A stretch of 64,000 bases of DNA. Origin: Blautia_A aquisgranensis (GTDB taxonomy: Bacteria > Bacillota > Clostridia > Lachnospirales > Lachnospiraceae). This document shows positions 53,360 through 62,253 of this stretch, in pieces. Location of the stretch: assembly GCF_040096615.1 (NCBI RefSeq), contig NZ_JBBMEJ010000012.1:1-64000 (forward strand), in the 5' to 3' direction. Made by a program: the position numbers and the translations under genes. The first letter of the stretch is position 1. The number at the start of each line of letters is the position of its first letter. Under the pieces are notes generated by a model. That model ran no database searches. It saw only the letters and a program-made list of their open reading frames with translations, and was not told the origin of the DNA.

Positions 53360-54010
53360 ATGAGTTTTAGTGTAATGCTTCAGCAGCTGGCAGGAGGAAT
53401 GTTGGTCTCTATTGAGATCTTCTTTGTGACGCTTCTGTTTTCTCTGCCGCTGGGACTTCTGATCTGTTTTGGCAGAATGTCAAAGAACAAGGTGATACGT
53501 GGAATCGTGTCCGCCTACATATCCATCATGCGTGGAACACCGCTGATGCTGCAGCTGATGGTTGTATATTTCGGACCGTATTTTATCTTTGGAATCCGCA
53601 TTTCCATGGGATACAGTCTGATCGCTGTATTTATTGCCTTTGCCATCAACTATGCTGCTTATTTTGCAGAGATCTACCGTGGCGGTATTGAATCCATGCC
53701 TGTGGGACAGTATGAGGCTGCGAAGATCCTGGGTTATAACCGTGTGCAGACATTTTTCCGGATTATTCTTCCGCAGGTGCTCAAAAGAATCCTGCCGTCC
53801 ATAACGAATGAGGTTATTACCCTGGTCAAGGATACTTCACTTGCGTTCGTAGTGGCTGTGGCAGAGATGTTCACCATTGCGAAACAGATCGCAAGCGCGC
53901 AGACGACCATGATGCCTTTTGTCATCGCTGCTGTATTTTATTATGTATTCAACCTGATCGTGGCTGTTGTGATGCAGAAGGTTGAGAAAAGCATGAATTA
54001 TTACCGTTAA
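53360..54010 (+). CDS. Amino-acid ABC transporter permease
   Basis: A 216-residue permease of the His/Glu/Gln/Arg type. It has several membrane helices, the first at about 14-38 (LVSIEIFFVTLLFSLPLGLL). The signature region is IMRGTPLMLQLMVVYF and the EAA loop GQYEAAKILGYNRVQTFFRI continues ILPQVLKR. ATG 53360 follows AGGAGG and gives the normal length; a longer frame from 53267 runs through the hairpin region and is rejected. It forms the pore with the ATPase encoded next. Confidence 0.94.
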   Translation: MSFSVMLQQLAGGMLVSIEIFFVTLLFSLPLGLLICFGRMSKNKVIRGIVSAYISIMRGTPLMLQLMVVYFGPYFIFGIRISMGYSLIAVFIAFAINYAAYFAEIYRGGIESMPVGQYEAAKILGYNRVQTFFRIILPQVLKRILPSITNEVITLVKDTSLAFVVAVAEMFTIAKQIASAQTTMMPFVIAAVFYYVFNLIVAVVMQKVEKSMNYYR

Positions 54011-54030
54011 CCGGAATGGAGATATAATAT

Positions 54031-54723
54031 ATGAAATTATTTGAAATGAAACATATCAAAAAAAGCTTTGACGGTCTGGAAGTTCTGAAGGATATCTCTC
54101 TTGATGTGGAGGAAGGAGAGGTTTTAAGTATTATCGGTCCTTCCGGCTCCGGTAAATCTACGATCCTGCGCTGTGCCACAGGACTTGAGACACCGGACAG
54201 CGGTGAGATCATCAAGACCGGTGAGGTGGGACTTGTGTTCCAGCAGTTCAATCTGTTCCCTCATTTTTCCGTTATGAAGAATATTGTGGATGCACCTTTA
54301 AAGGTCCAGAAAAGAAAAAAAGACGAGGTTTACGTCCAGGCAAGAAGCCTTCTTAAGAAAATGGGCCTTGCAGACAAGGAGAAGGCATATCCTTTTCAGC
54401 TGTCCGGCGGCCAGCAGCAGCGTGTTTCCATTGCCCGCGCACTGTGTATGAACCCGAAGATCCTGTTTTTTGATGAACCTACATCTGCACTTGACCCGGA
54501 GCTGACTGGTGAGATCCTGAAGGTTATCAAGGATCTTGCTCAGGAGCATATTACCATGGTGATCGTTACTCATGAGATGAATTTTGCAAGAGATATCTCC
54601 GATCGGATCATCTTTATGGATAAGGGCGTGATCGCAGTAGAAGGAACTCCAGAGGAAGTATTTTCTTCAGATAATGGAAGAATGAAGGAATTTCTGGGAA
54701 AATTCCACAGTGATATGGAGTAA
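54031..54723 (+). CDS. Amino-acid ABC transporter ATP-binding protein
   Basis: A 230-residue ATPase of the GlnQ/ArtM class. Walker A is GPSGSGKST (about residues 38-46), the Q-loop is in LVFQQFNLFPH, the signature is LSGGQQQRVSIARALCM, Walker B is ILFFDEPTSALDPE, and the switch histidine is in VIVTHEMNFARDI. It is slightly shorter than typical (about 240) because the segment between Walker A and the Q-loop is compact. It lies 20 bases after the permease in the same operon. Confidence 0.95.
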   Translation: MKLFEMKHIKKSFDGLEVLKDISLDVEEGEVLSIIGPSGSGKSTILRCATGLETPDSGEIIKTGEVGLVFQQFNLFPHFSVMKNIVDAPLKVQKRKKDEVYVQARSLLKKMGLADKEKAYPFQLSGGQQQRVSIARALCMNPKILFFDEPTSALDPELTGEILKVIKDLAQEHITMVIVTHEMNFARDISDRIIFMDKGVIAVEGTPEEVFSSDNGRMKEFLGKFHSDME

Positions 54724-54730
54724 CAAACGG

Positions 54731-54759
54731 TTGCTTTTAAAGAGGCAATGTTATATAAT
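54731..54759 (+). promoter_or_regulatory. Promoter of purB
   Basis: -35 TTGCTT at 54731-54736, 17-base spacer, -10 TATAAT at 54754-54759. The leader downstream contains a CCGGGC/GCCCGG hairpin (about 54785-54822) without a thymine tract. Confidence 0.75.
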
Positions 54760-54845
54760 TTCAAGAGGCGTGAATTAACCAGAGCCGGGCAGATAACGGA
54801 CTTTTCGCCATTCCGGCCCGGATGTATGCAATCAGGAGGATAATA

Positions 54846-56279
54846 ATGAATACAGACAGATATGTAAGCCCGCTGTCAGAGCGGTATGCAAGCAAAGAGA
54901 TGCAGTACATTTTTTCCCCGGACATGAAATTCCGCACATGGAGAAAACTGTGGATCGCACTTGCTGAGACGGAGCGTGAGCTTGGCCTTAACATTACCCA
55001 GGAGCAGATTGACGAGATGAAGGCTCATGCGGATGATATCAATTATGATGTGGCTAAGGAGCGCGAGCGTCAGGTTCGCCATGATGTAATGTCTCACGTA
55101 TACGCATTTGGTGTACAGTGCCCGAAGGCAAAAGGCATCATCCATCTGGGAGCAACCTCCTGTTATGTAGGAGATAACACTGATATTATCGTTATGACAG
55201 AAGCACTGAAGCTTGTACGCAAGAAACTTGTGAACGTTATCGCAGAATTGTCCAAGTTTGCTGCACAGTATAAGGATCAGCCTACTCTGGCATTTACACA
55301 TTTCCAGCCGGCACAGCCGACAACCGTAGGTAAGAGAGCAACATTGTGGACACAGGAATTCCTGATGGATCTGGAGGATCTTGAGTATGTTTTAAGTACT
55401 ATGAAGCTTCTTGGTTCCAAGGGAACAACAGGTACACAGGCAAGCTTCCTGGAGCTGTTTGACGGAGATCAGGAGACTATCGATAAGATCGATCCGATGA
55501 TCGCAGAGAAAATGGGATTCAAGGCCTGCTATCCGGTATCCGGACAGACCTATTCCAGAAAAGTTGACACACGTGTGCTGAACATTCTTGCAGGAATCGC
55601 AGCAAGTGCGCATAAGATGTCCAACGATATCCGTCTTCTTCAGCATCTGAAAGAGGTAGAAGAGCCATTTGAGAAATCCCAGATCGGATCTTCCGCTATG
55701 GCATATAAGAGAAACCCGATGAGAAGTGAGAGAATCGCTTCCCTGTCCAGATATGTGATGATCGATGCATTGAACCCGGCGATCACATCTGCAACACAGT
55801 GGTTTGAGAGAACTCTGGACGACTCTGCAAACAAGCGTCTCAGCGTTCCGGAAGGATTCCTTGCAATCGACGGAATCCTGGATCTCTGCCTCAATGTTGT
55901 AGACGGACTGGTTGTTTATCCGAAGGTTATCGAGAAGAGACTGATGTCTGAGCTTCCGTTTATGGCAACTGAGAATATCATGATGGATGCAGTTAAGGCA
56001 GGCGGAGACCGTCAGGAGCTTCATGAGCGTATCCGTGAGCTTTCCATGGAAGCAGGAAAGAACGTGAAGGTAGAGGGTAAAGATAACAATCTTCTTGAGC
56101 TGATCGCAGCAGATCCGGCATTTAACCTGACTCTTGAGGATCTTCAGAAGGCCATGGAACCGTCCAGATATACAGGACGTGCCAAAGAGCAGACAGAAGC
56201 TTTCATTGCAAATGTGGTGCAGCCGGTGCTGGATGCGCATAAAGATCTGCTTGGCGTTAAGGTTGAGATCAACGTATAA
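54846..56279 (+). CDS. purB: Adenylosuccinate lyase
   Basis: A 477-residue homotetrameric enzyme that releases fumarate from SAICAR and from adenylosuccinate in purine synthesis. Family motifs are RHDVMSHVYAFGVQCPKAKG, HLGATSCYVGDNTD, FTHFQPAQPTTVGKRA and the fumarase-superfamily signature QIGSSAMAYKRNPMRSER. It is longer than the 430-residue Bacillus enzyme and resembles the eukaryotic-type variant common in clostridia. ATG 54846 follows AGGAGG; a frame from 54822 has no site. It precedes purA, which completes AMP synthesis. Confidence 0.96.
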   Translation: MNTDRYVSPLSERYASKEMQYIFSPDMKFRTWRKLWIALAETERELGLNITQEQIDEMKAHADDINYDVAKERERQVRHDVMSHVYAFGVQCPKAKGIIHLGATSCYVGDNTDIIVMTEALKLVRKKLVNVIAELSKFAAQYKDQPTLAFTHFQPAQPTTVGKRATLWTQEFLMDLEDLEYVLSTMKLLGSKGTTGTQASFLELFDGDQETIDKIDPMIAEKMGFKACYPVSGQTYSRKVDTRVLNILAGIAASAHKMSNDIRLLQHLKEVEEPFEKSQIGSSAMAYKRNPMRSERIASLSRYVMIDALNPAITSATQWFERTLDDSANKRLSVPEGFLAIDGILDLCLNVVDGLVVYPKVIEKRLMSELPFMATENIMMDAVKAGGDRQELHERIRELSMEAGKNVKVEGKDNNLLELIAADPAFNLTLEDLQKAMEPSRYTGRAKEQTEAFIANVVQPVLDAHKDLLGVKVEINV

Positions 56280-56385
56280 TGCTGTAAGCATAAAAAGAAC
56301 ACAGACAGGAATGTCAGTTTTCTGTGGATGATATGATAACGTGGCATTCCGAATAATAGAGAAAGACACAAGGAGGAACTGTGTT

Positions 56386-57660
56386 ATGGTAACTGCAGTA
56401 GTAGGAGCAAACTGGGGAGATGAAGGTAAAGGCAAGATCACAGATATGCTTGCTGAGAAAGCTGATATCATCGTAAGATTTCAGGGTGGAGCCAATGCGG
56501 GCCACACCATCGTAAATGATTACGGTAAATTCGCACTTCATACACTTCCGTCAGGTGTGTTTTACGGACATACGACCAGTGTCATCGGAAACGGTGTTGC
56601 ACTGAACATTCCTGTATTTTTTAAAGAGTACAATGAAGTGGTAAGCCGTGGAGTACCTGCACCGAAGATCCTGATCTCCAACAGAGCACAGATGGTAATG
56701 TCTTACCACATTCTGTTTGATCAGTATGAGGAGGAGCGTCTTGGCGGCAAGGCTTTCGGTTCCACAAAATCCGGAATCGCTCCGTTCTATTCTGACAAAT
56801 ATGCAAAGATCGGCTTCCAGGTAAGTGAGCTTTTTGATGAGGAAGCACTGAAAGAGAAGGTTGTACGTATCTGCGAGACCAAGAACGTAACACTTGAGCA
56901 TCTCTATCATAAGCCTCTTCTGAAACCGGAAGACATCATGAATGAGCTGATGGAATACAAGAAGATGGTTGAGCCATACGTATGCGACGTATCTCTCTAT
57001 CTCTGGAATGCACTGAAAGAGGGCAAACAGGTTCTTCTTGAGGGACAGCTTGGAACCTTAAAAGATCCGGATCACGGAATCTATCCGATGGTTACATCCT
57101 CTTCCACACTGGCTGCTTATGGTGCCATCGGTGCAGGCCTGCCTCCATATGAGATCAAGAAGGTCGTAACCGTATGCAAAGCTTACTCCAGTGCAGTTGG
57201 AGCAGGTGCATTCGTTTCTGAGATCTTCGGCGAGGAAGCAGATGAGCTGAGAAAACGTGGTGGTGACGGTGGTGAGTTCGGTGCTACTACAGGCCGTCCG
57301 AGACGTATGGGATGGTTCGACTGTGTTGCATCCAAATACGGATGCCGTCTCCAGGGAGCTACAGACGTTGCTTTTACAGTACTGGACGTTCTGGGATATC
57401 TGGATGAGATCCCGGTTTGCACAGGCTATGAGATCGACGGAGAGGTAACAACAGAATTCCCGACAACTGTGCAGCTTGAGAAAGCAAAACCGGTGATCGA
57501 GAAGCTTCCGGGATGGAAATGCGATATCCGTGGAATCAAGAAATACGAGGATCTTCCGGAGAACTGCAGAAAATACGTTGAGTTCGTAGAGAAGCAGATC
57601 GGATTCCCGATCACAATGATCTCCAACGGACCAGGAAGAAACGACATCATTTACAGATAA
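56386..57660 (+). CDS. purA: Adenylosuccinate synthetase
   Basis: A 424-residue GTP-dependent ligase that joins IMP and aspartate. The N-terminal P-loop is VVGANWGDEGKGKITDML, with the catalytic Asp in GDEGKGK and the conserved HTLPSG and GSTKSGIAPFYSD blocks. The GDGGEFGATTGRPRRMGWFD region forms the aspartate/GTP loop, and the end reads ISNGPGRNDIIYR. ATG 56386 follows AGGAGG. It lies about 106 bases after purB, so the two consecutive AMP steps are encoded together. Confidence 0.97.
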   Translation: MVTAVVGANWGDEGKGKITDMLAEKADIIVRFQGGANAGHTIVNDYGKFALHTLPSGVFYGHTTSVIGNGVALNIPVFFKEYNEVVSRGVPAPKILISNRAQMVMSYHILFDQYEEERLGGKAFGSTKSGIAPFYSDKYAKIGFQVSELFDEEALKEKVVRICETKNVTLEHLYHKPLLKPEDIMNELMEYKKMVEPYVCDVSLYLWNALKEGKQVLLEGQLGTLKDPDHGIYPMVTSSSTLAAYGAIGAGLPPYEIKKVVTVCKAYSSAVGAGAFVSEIFGEEADELRKRGGDGGEFGATTGRPRRMGWFDCVASKYGCRLQGATDVAFTVLDVLGYLDEIPVCTGYEIDGEVTTEFPTTVQLEKAKPVIEKLPGWKCDIRGIKKYEDLPENCRKYVEFVEKQIGFPITMISNGPGRNDIIYR

Positions 57661-57678
57661 TCAATGATCATGACAGGC

Positions 57679-57704
57679 AGCGCCGGGGAGTAATCTCCGG
57701 CGCA
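57679..57704 (+). terminator. Hairpin terminator after purA
   Basis: GC-rich stem GCGCC / GGCGC extended by GGAG / CTCC, followed by the moderately T-rich ACTTTCGTTATCTT. Confidence 0.55.
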
Positions 57705-57735
57705 CTTTCGTTATCTTATAAAGAGAGGAATCCGA

Positions 57736-58557
57736 ATGAAAAATTTTAAGAGAATCGCAGCGATCGCAGGTGTGATCATTCTGCTTCTGATTTTCTGTCT
57801 GCCGATGGTATTTGCATGGGGAAGCAGTGAGAATTCTCAGGCACTGTTCCGGGGGGCTTTTGCGGCAGCTGTGCTGGTGCCTATTGTGGCCTATGTTTTC
57901 TGGATGGCATACAGAATCTGGGGAAATAAGAAGCCAGAGGAGAATCCGAACCGTATGATCGAGAACATTATTTTTGATGTGGGAAATGTGCTGGTGGATT
58001 ACGGATGGGAAAACTATCTCCGTGGATATGGCTTCCCGGAAGAAAAATTTCAGAAGATCGCAGATGCAACATTTCGAAACCCGGTATGGGAAGAACAGGA
58101 CAGAGCTATGCATGACGAGTCCTGGTATGTAGACCGGTTTGTTGAGAGTGCACCGGAATATGAGAAAGAGATCCGTGAGGTGATCCGTCGTGACTCAGAG
58201 TGTATACACCTGAAAGATTACGCGGAAACCTGGGTGAAATATCTGAAAAATCAGGGATATCATCTGTATGTGCTTTCCAATTATGGATCTTACATGTTGG
58301 ACCGTACAAAGCAGGATATGACTTTTCTCAAATATATGGACGGAGTGATCTTCTCCTGTGATGTGCATGAGATCAAGCCGGAGGCAGATATTTACAAAAC
58401 TCTTCTGAAGCGTTTCAATCTGAAACCGGAGAAATCGGTTTTTCTGGATGACAGGGAAGTGAACTGCGAAGGAGCAAGAAAAGCAGGGATCCGTGCAATT
58501 CAGTTTAAAGATCTGAAACAGACGGCAGGGGAGCTTGAGAAACTGGGTGTGAAATAG
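57736..58557 (+). CDS. Membrane-anchored HAD-family hydrolase
   Basis: A 273-residue protein. Two predicted membrane helices at about 6-28 (RIAAIAGVIILLLIFCLPMV) and 42-62 (GAFAAAVLVPIVAYVFWMAY) are fused to a HAD subfamily IA domain from about residue 75. HAD motifs are IENIIFDVGNVLVDYGWENY (nucleophile Asp in FDVGN), the motif II region LYVLSNYG, KPEADIY with the conserved lysine, and SVFLDDREVNCEGARKAG. Cytosolic relatives start near MIENIIFD, so this is a fusion or an acquired anchor. The substrate is unknown; a phosphoester is expected. Confidence 0.85.
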   Translation: MKNFKRIAAIAGVIILLLIFCLPMVFAWGSSENSQALFRGAFAAAVLVPIVAYVFWMAYRIWGNKKPEENPNRMIENIIFDVGNVLVDYGWENYLRGYGFPEEKFQKIADATFRNPVWEEQDRAMHDESWYVDRFVESAPEYEKEIREVIRRDSECIHLKDYAETWVKYLKNQGYHLYVLSNYGSYMLDRTKQDMTFLKYMDGVIFSCDVHEIKPEADIYKTLLKRFNLKPEKSVFLDDREVNCEGARKAGIRAIQFKDLKQTAGELEKLGVK

Positions 58558-58717
58558 ATCTGAAACTGATCTGCAGAAAAGAAAAAGAGAAACACAGAGA
58601 GCCTGCACCATCGCGAAGCCCTCTGCGTCTAAAGGGGAGGATATGAACAGTATATCCCGGAATATTGAAAGATATACATGATCAGTATAAAAATCTCCGA
58701 TTTTGCGATATTATAAT
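58558..58717. other. Intergenic region after the HAD gene
   Basis: A 160-base gap. No ORF or convincing terminator found; a small palindromic patch lies around 58610-58690. Confidence 0.3.
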
Positions 58718-58746
58718 TTGTGTTTTAGAGCAAAAGATGGTATAAT
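58718..58746 (+). promoter_or_regulatory. Promoter of the SEC-C protein gene
   Basis: -35 TTGTGT at 58718-58723, 17-base spacer, -10 TATAAT at 58741-58746. Confidence 0.7.
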
Positions 58747-58779
58747 AAAGTCTAAATTATTGGAAAAGAGGATCAGACA

Positions 58780-59289
58780 ATGAGCGATATGACAATTCTG
58801 GAGCAGTGGCGTTCCGTTGCTTATAATCAAAATGCAGATAAGAATAAGCTTCAGCGCTTCTGGGCAACTTATTTTAACATTGAGAAGAATATTTATGAGC
58901 AGCTTCTTGAGAACCCGGATGAAGTAGTTTCCGGTACTGTTAAAGAGCTTGCTGAGAAATATGGTCAGGATGTTATGACTATGGTTGGTTTCCTTGACGG
59001 AATCAACGACAGCCTTAAGGTTCCGAATCCGATCGAGACAATGGATGAGAACACTAAAGTCAATCTCGCATTCGATAAGGAAGCACTTTATAAGAACATG
59101 GTAGATGCCAAGGCTGACTGGCTCTACAACCTTCCTCAGTGGGACAAGATCTTCACAGAGGAGAAGAAGAAGACCCTTTACATGGAGCAGAAGAAATCCG
59201 GTACAGTTGTGAAACCTCACAAGGTCGGAAGAAATGATCCGTGTCCATGCGGAAGCGGTAAGAAATACAAATACTGCTGCGGAAGATAA
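58780..59289 (+). CDS. SEC-C metal-binding domain protein
   Basis: A 169-residue cytosolic protein. The N-terminal 145 residues are helical and of unknown role (LEQWRSVAYNQNADKNKLQR, MTMVGFLDGINDSLKVPNPI). The C-terminus VGRNDPCPCGSGKKYKYCCG is a textbook SEC-C zinc motif, as at the end of SecA, where it binds SecB and ribosomes. It is probably a ribosome- or translation-associated zinc protein, but the motif alone does not prove that. AAGAGG precedes the ATG. It overlaps the next start by one base. Confidence 0.88.
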   Translation: MSDMTILEQWRSVAYNQNADKNKLQRFWATYFNIEKNIYEQLLENPDEVVSGTVKELAEKYGQDVMTMVGFLDGINDSLKVPNPIETMDENTKVNLAFDKEALYKNMVDAKADWLYNLPQWDKIFTEEKKKTLYMEQKKSGTVVKPHKVGRNDPCPCGSGKKYKYCCGR

Positions 59290-59771
59290 TGAACGCGAAG
59301 AAGAATCTGGATTACATCATCGTGCTGGGTGCCCATGTGGACGGAACACGAATGACACTTGCCCTTCTGGAACGAGCCAGAAGGGCTCTTCTTTATCTGG
59401 AGGAGAATCCCGGGACTCGTGCAGTGCTTTCCGGTGGTAAGGGTGACGGAGAGAATATCACAGAGGCGGAAGCCATGTACCGCTATCTCACAGAACATGG
59501 GATCGCAGGAGAACGCCTGATTCTGGAAGAATATTCCACCAGTACGAAGGAGAATCTGGCTTTCAGCCTGGAGAAGATCGGAACAGGAAACTGCTCGGTG
59601 GGAGTTGTGACCAACAATTTTCATGTATGGAGAGGCGCGGCCATTGCCAGAAAGTGCGGCTTCCGGGAGGTATACACGATCCCTTCCAGATATCGAAGTT
59701 GGAGGCTTCTGATCTATATTCCGAGAGAGATCCTGGCAATCATCAAGGATAAACTCATGGGTAATCTCTAA
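59289..59771 (+). CDS. YdcF family protein (DUF218)
   Basis: A 160-residue soluble DUF218 domain beginning KKNLDYIIVLGAHVDGTRMT. The core motifs are the N-terminal VLGAHVDG (usually VLGxxv.g), VLSGGKGDGENITEAEAMYR and STSTKENLAFSLEKIG with VTNNFHVWRGAAIARK. Members bind SAM (E. coli YdcF) or act in envelope processes (SanA, ElyC). Unlike many relatives it has no N-terminal membrane helices. The ATG shares a base with the TAA of the SEC-C gene. Confidence 0.85.
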   Translation: MNAKKNLDYIIVLGAHVDGTRMTLALLERARRALLYLEENPGTRAVLSGGKGDGENITEAEAMYRYLTEHGIAGERLILEEYSTSTKENLAFSLEKIGTGNCSVGVVTNNFHVWRGAAIARKCGFREVYTIPSRYRSWRLLIYIPREILAIIKDKLMGNL

Positions 59772-59793
59772 AAAAATTTTTTTCAAAGATGCG

Positions 59794-59822
59794 TTGACAA
59801 ATGAAAAACCTACGCTTATAAT
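59794..59822 (+). promoter_or_regulatory. Promoter of the thrS T-box leader
   Basis: Perfect consensus: TTGACA at 59794-59799, 17-base spacer, TATAAT at 59817-59822. Confidence 0.9.
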
Positions 59823-59828
59823 GAACCA

Positions 59829-60091
59829 CAGAAAAGGCAATAAATAACACGTTGACGAGACGAGTAAGCTGCGGAACGTTACAGAGAGAGATGTGAAGTG
59901 CTGGAAACATCTTATCGGGAAACAGCCGAAGACTACCTCCGAGTGGCCCCAATCCGGTCCGGTGATTCCGTTATCATCATAATTGAGAGGCTTTACAGCT
60001 GAACGTATTTCAGCAGTAAGGCAAGCAGGGTGGAACCGCGAGAATGAACTCGTCCCTTACAGTGCGTGATGTGCTGTGAGGGACTTTTTTT
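59829..60091 (+). promoter_or_regulatory. T-box leader controlling thrS
   Basis: A 260-base tRNA-sensing leader. The T-box sequence AGCAGGGTGGAACCGCG is at about 60024-60040. The terminator stem GTCCCTTACAG / CTGTGAGGGAC (60052 to 60083) ends in seven thymines. Stem I occupies the first 120 bases; a GAAGACTACCTCCGAG segment near 59928-59943 contains ACC, a threonine codon, in a position consistent with the specifier loop. Uncharged tRNA-Thr would stabilise the antiterminator and allow thrS expression. Confidence 0.93.
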
Positions 60092-60197
60092 ATACCATAG
60101 GAAATTACTCCATAATGTTCCATGGAATAAAAAAGCCCTCTAGGCAGAAACGTGCTGTGTGTCATAGAAATCCGCCGAAATGAAAGGAGAAATAATC

Positions 60198-62159
60198 ATG
60201 ATCATCACATTAAAAGACGGCTCAAAAAAAGAATACTCAGAAGCAAAATCAGTGATCGATATCGCATATGACATCAGCGAAGGACTTGCACGTGCTGCAT
60301 GTGCAGGTGAGGTAAACGGAGAGGTCGTAGATCTTCGAACAGTTCTCGACAGCGACTGTGAGCTGAACATCCTCACAGCAAAGGACGAGAAAGGCCTTGC
60401 AGTTCTCCGTCATACAGCATCTCATGTAATGGCACAGGCTGTACAGAACTTATATCCGCAGGCAAAGGTTGCCATCGGACCATCCATTGATACGGGATTC
60501 TACTATGATTTTGAGCACGAGCCATTTTCACGCGAGGATCTGGATGCCATTGAGAAAGAGATGAAGAAGATTATTAAAAAAGGCGCAAAGATCGAGCGTT
60601 TCACAAAATCCCGTGAAGATGCTATTGCATACTTCAAAGAGAAAAACGAGCCATACAAGGTTGAACTGATCGAGGATCTTCCGGAGGGAGAGGAGATTTC
60701 CTTCTATTCCCAGGGAGACTGGACAGATCTCTGTGCAGGACCTCATCTGATGAGCGTTAAGGGCGTTAAAGCATTCAAGCTTCTTTCTTCTTCCAGCGCA
60801 TACTGGAGAGGCAGCGAGAAGAACGCAATGCTGACACGTATCTACGGAACTGCATATGCAACAAAGGATGAGCTGAAAGAGCATCTGGAGCAGATGGAAG
60901 AGGCAAAGAGACGTGACCACAACAAGCTTGGACGTGAGATGAAGATCTTCACAACTGTAGATGTGATCGGACAGGGACTTCCGCTTATCATGCCAAACGG
61001 TGTGATCATGATGCAGGAGCTTCAGCGCTGGATCGAGGATGAGGAGACAAAACGTGGATACGTAAGAACAAAAACTCCTCTTATGGCAAAGAGCGATCTT
61101 TACAAGATCTCCGGACACTGGGATCATTATAAAGATGGCATGTTCGTACTTGGCGATGAGGAGAACGATAAAGAGGTTTATGCACTTCGTCCTATGACAT
61201 GCCCGTTCCAGTACTATGTATACAAAGCAGAGCAGCACAGCTACAGAGATCTGCCGATCCGTCTCGGTGAGACATCCACACTGTTCCGTAACGAGGATTC
61301 CGGTGAGATGCACGGCCTGACACGAGTTCGTCAGTTTACGATCTCCGAGGGTCATCTGATCGTAAGACCGGATCAGATGGTAAAAGAGTTCAAGGATTGT
61401 ATCGCACTTGCTCAGTACTGTCTGCAGGTACTTGGTGTTGAGGAGGATGTAACCTATCATCTTTCCAAATGGGATCCGACTAATAAAGAGAAATACATCG
61501 GTGAGCCGGAAGTATGGGAGGAGACAGAAGGCCATATCCGCCAGATGCTGAACGAGCTGAACATTCCGTTCACAGAGGATGTAGGAGAGGCTGCTTTCTA
61601 CGGACCGAAGGTTGATATCAATGCGAAGAACGTATATGGCAAGGAAGATACCATGATCACAATTCAGTGGGATGCACTTCTGGCTGAGCAGTTTGATATG
61701 TACTATATCGATGAGAACGGAGACAAACAGCGTCCGTACATCATTCATCGTACATCCATGGGATGCTATGAGAGAACACTTGCATGGCTGATCGAGAAAT
61801 ATGCAGGAATGTTCCCGACATGGCTTTGCCCGGAGCAGGTTCGTGTGATCCCGATTTCCGAGAAGTTCAACGACTATGCTGCAAAGGTTGAGGCCGAGAT
61901 GAAAGAGGCAGGCATCCGCTGCTCCGTAGACGGACGTTCTGAGAAGATGGGCTACAAGATCCGTGAAGCACGTCTTGAGAGAGTACCGTATATGCTCATT
62001 GTTGGTGCAAAAGAGGAAGAAGAGGGCAAGGTTTCCGTAAGAAGCCGTTACCTTGGCGATGAGGGAATGAAAGACCTTGGCGAGTTCATCTCCTTCATTA
62101 AAGAAGAGATCAAGAACAAAACGATCCGTAAGATCGAGGTTCAGGAAGAAAAGAAATAA
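60198..62159 (+). CDS. thrS: Threonyl-tRNA synthetase
   Basis: A 653-residue class II synthetase. The TGS domain comprises residues 1-60 (ITLKDGSKKEYSEAKSVIDI). The editing domain contains HTASHVMAQAVQNLYPQAKV and the zinc-like DWTDLCAGPHL. The catalytic core carries motif 2 (FRNEDSGEMHGLTRVRQFTI) and motif 3 (RTSMGCYERTLAWLIEK). The anticodon-binding domain follows (CPEQVRVIPISEKFNDYA). ATG 60198 sits behind AAAGGAG; an in-frame ATG at 60180 overlaps that site and is rejected. Expression is set by the upstream T-box. Confidence 0.98.
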   Translation: MIITLKDGSKKEYSEAKSVIDIAYDISEGLARAACAGEVNGEVVDLRTVLDSDCELNILTAKDEKGLAVLRHTASHVMAQAVQNLYPQAKVAIGPSIDTGFYYDFEHEPFSREDLDAIEKEMKKIIKKGAKIERFTKSREDAIAYFKEKNEPYKVELIEDLPEGEEISFYSQGDWTDLCAGPHLMSVKGVKAFKLLSSSSAYWRGSEKNAMLTRIYGTAYATKDELKEHLEQMEEAKRRDHNKLGREMKIFTTVDVIGQGLPLIMPNGVIMMQELQRWIEDEETKRGYVRTKTPLMAKSDLYKISGHWDHYKDGMFVLGDEENDKEVYALRPMTCPFQYYVYKAEQHSYRDLPIRLGETSTLFRNEDSGEMHGLTRVRQFTISEGHLIVRPDQMVKEFKDCIALAQYCLQVLGVEEDVTYHLSKWDPTNKEKYIGEPEVWEETEGHIRQMLNELNIPFTEDVGEAAFYGPKVDINAKNVYGKEDTMITIQWDALLAEQFDMYYIDENGDKQRPYIIHRTSMGCYERTLAWLIEKYAGMFPTWLCPEQVRVIPISEKFNDYAAKVEAEMKEAGIRCSVDGRSEKMGYKIREARLERVPYMLIVGAKEEEEGKVSVRSRYLGDEGMKDLGEFISFIKEEIKNKTIRKIEVQEEKK

Positions 62160-62174
62160 AGATAAATTATAAGA

Positions 62175-62214
62175 AAAAGGCGGTCCGCATGGTAAACAGC
62201 GGGTCGCCTTTTTT
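62175..62214 (+). terminator. Intrinsic terminator of thrS
   Basis: Stem AAAGGCG/CGCCTTT extended by CCGC/GCGG, followed by a run of thymines ending about 62214. Confidence 0.85.
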
Positions 62215-62253
62215 GATACTCCGGGACAGTTCAAAAGCTGCCGCCGGATTTTT

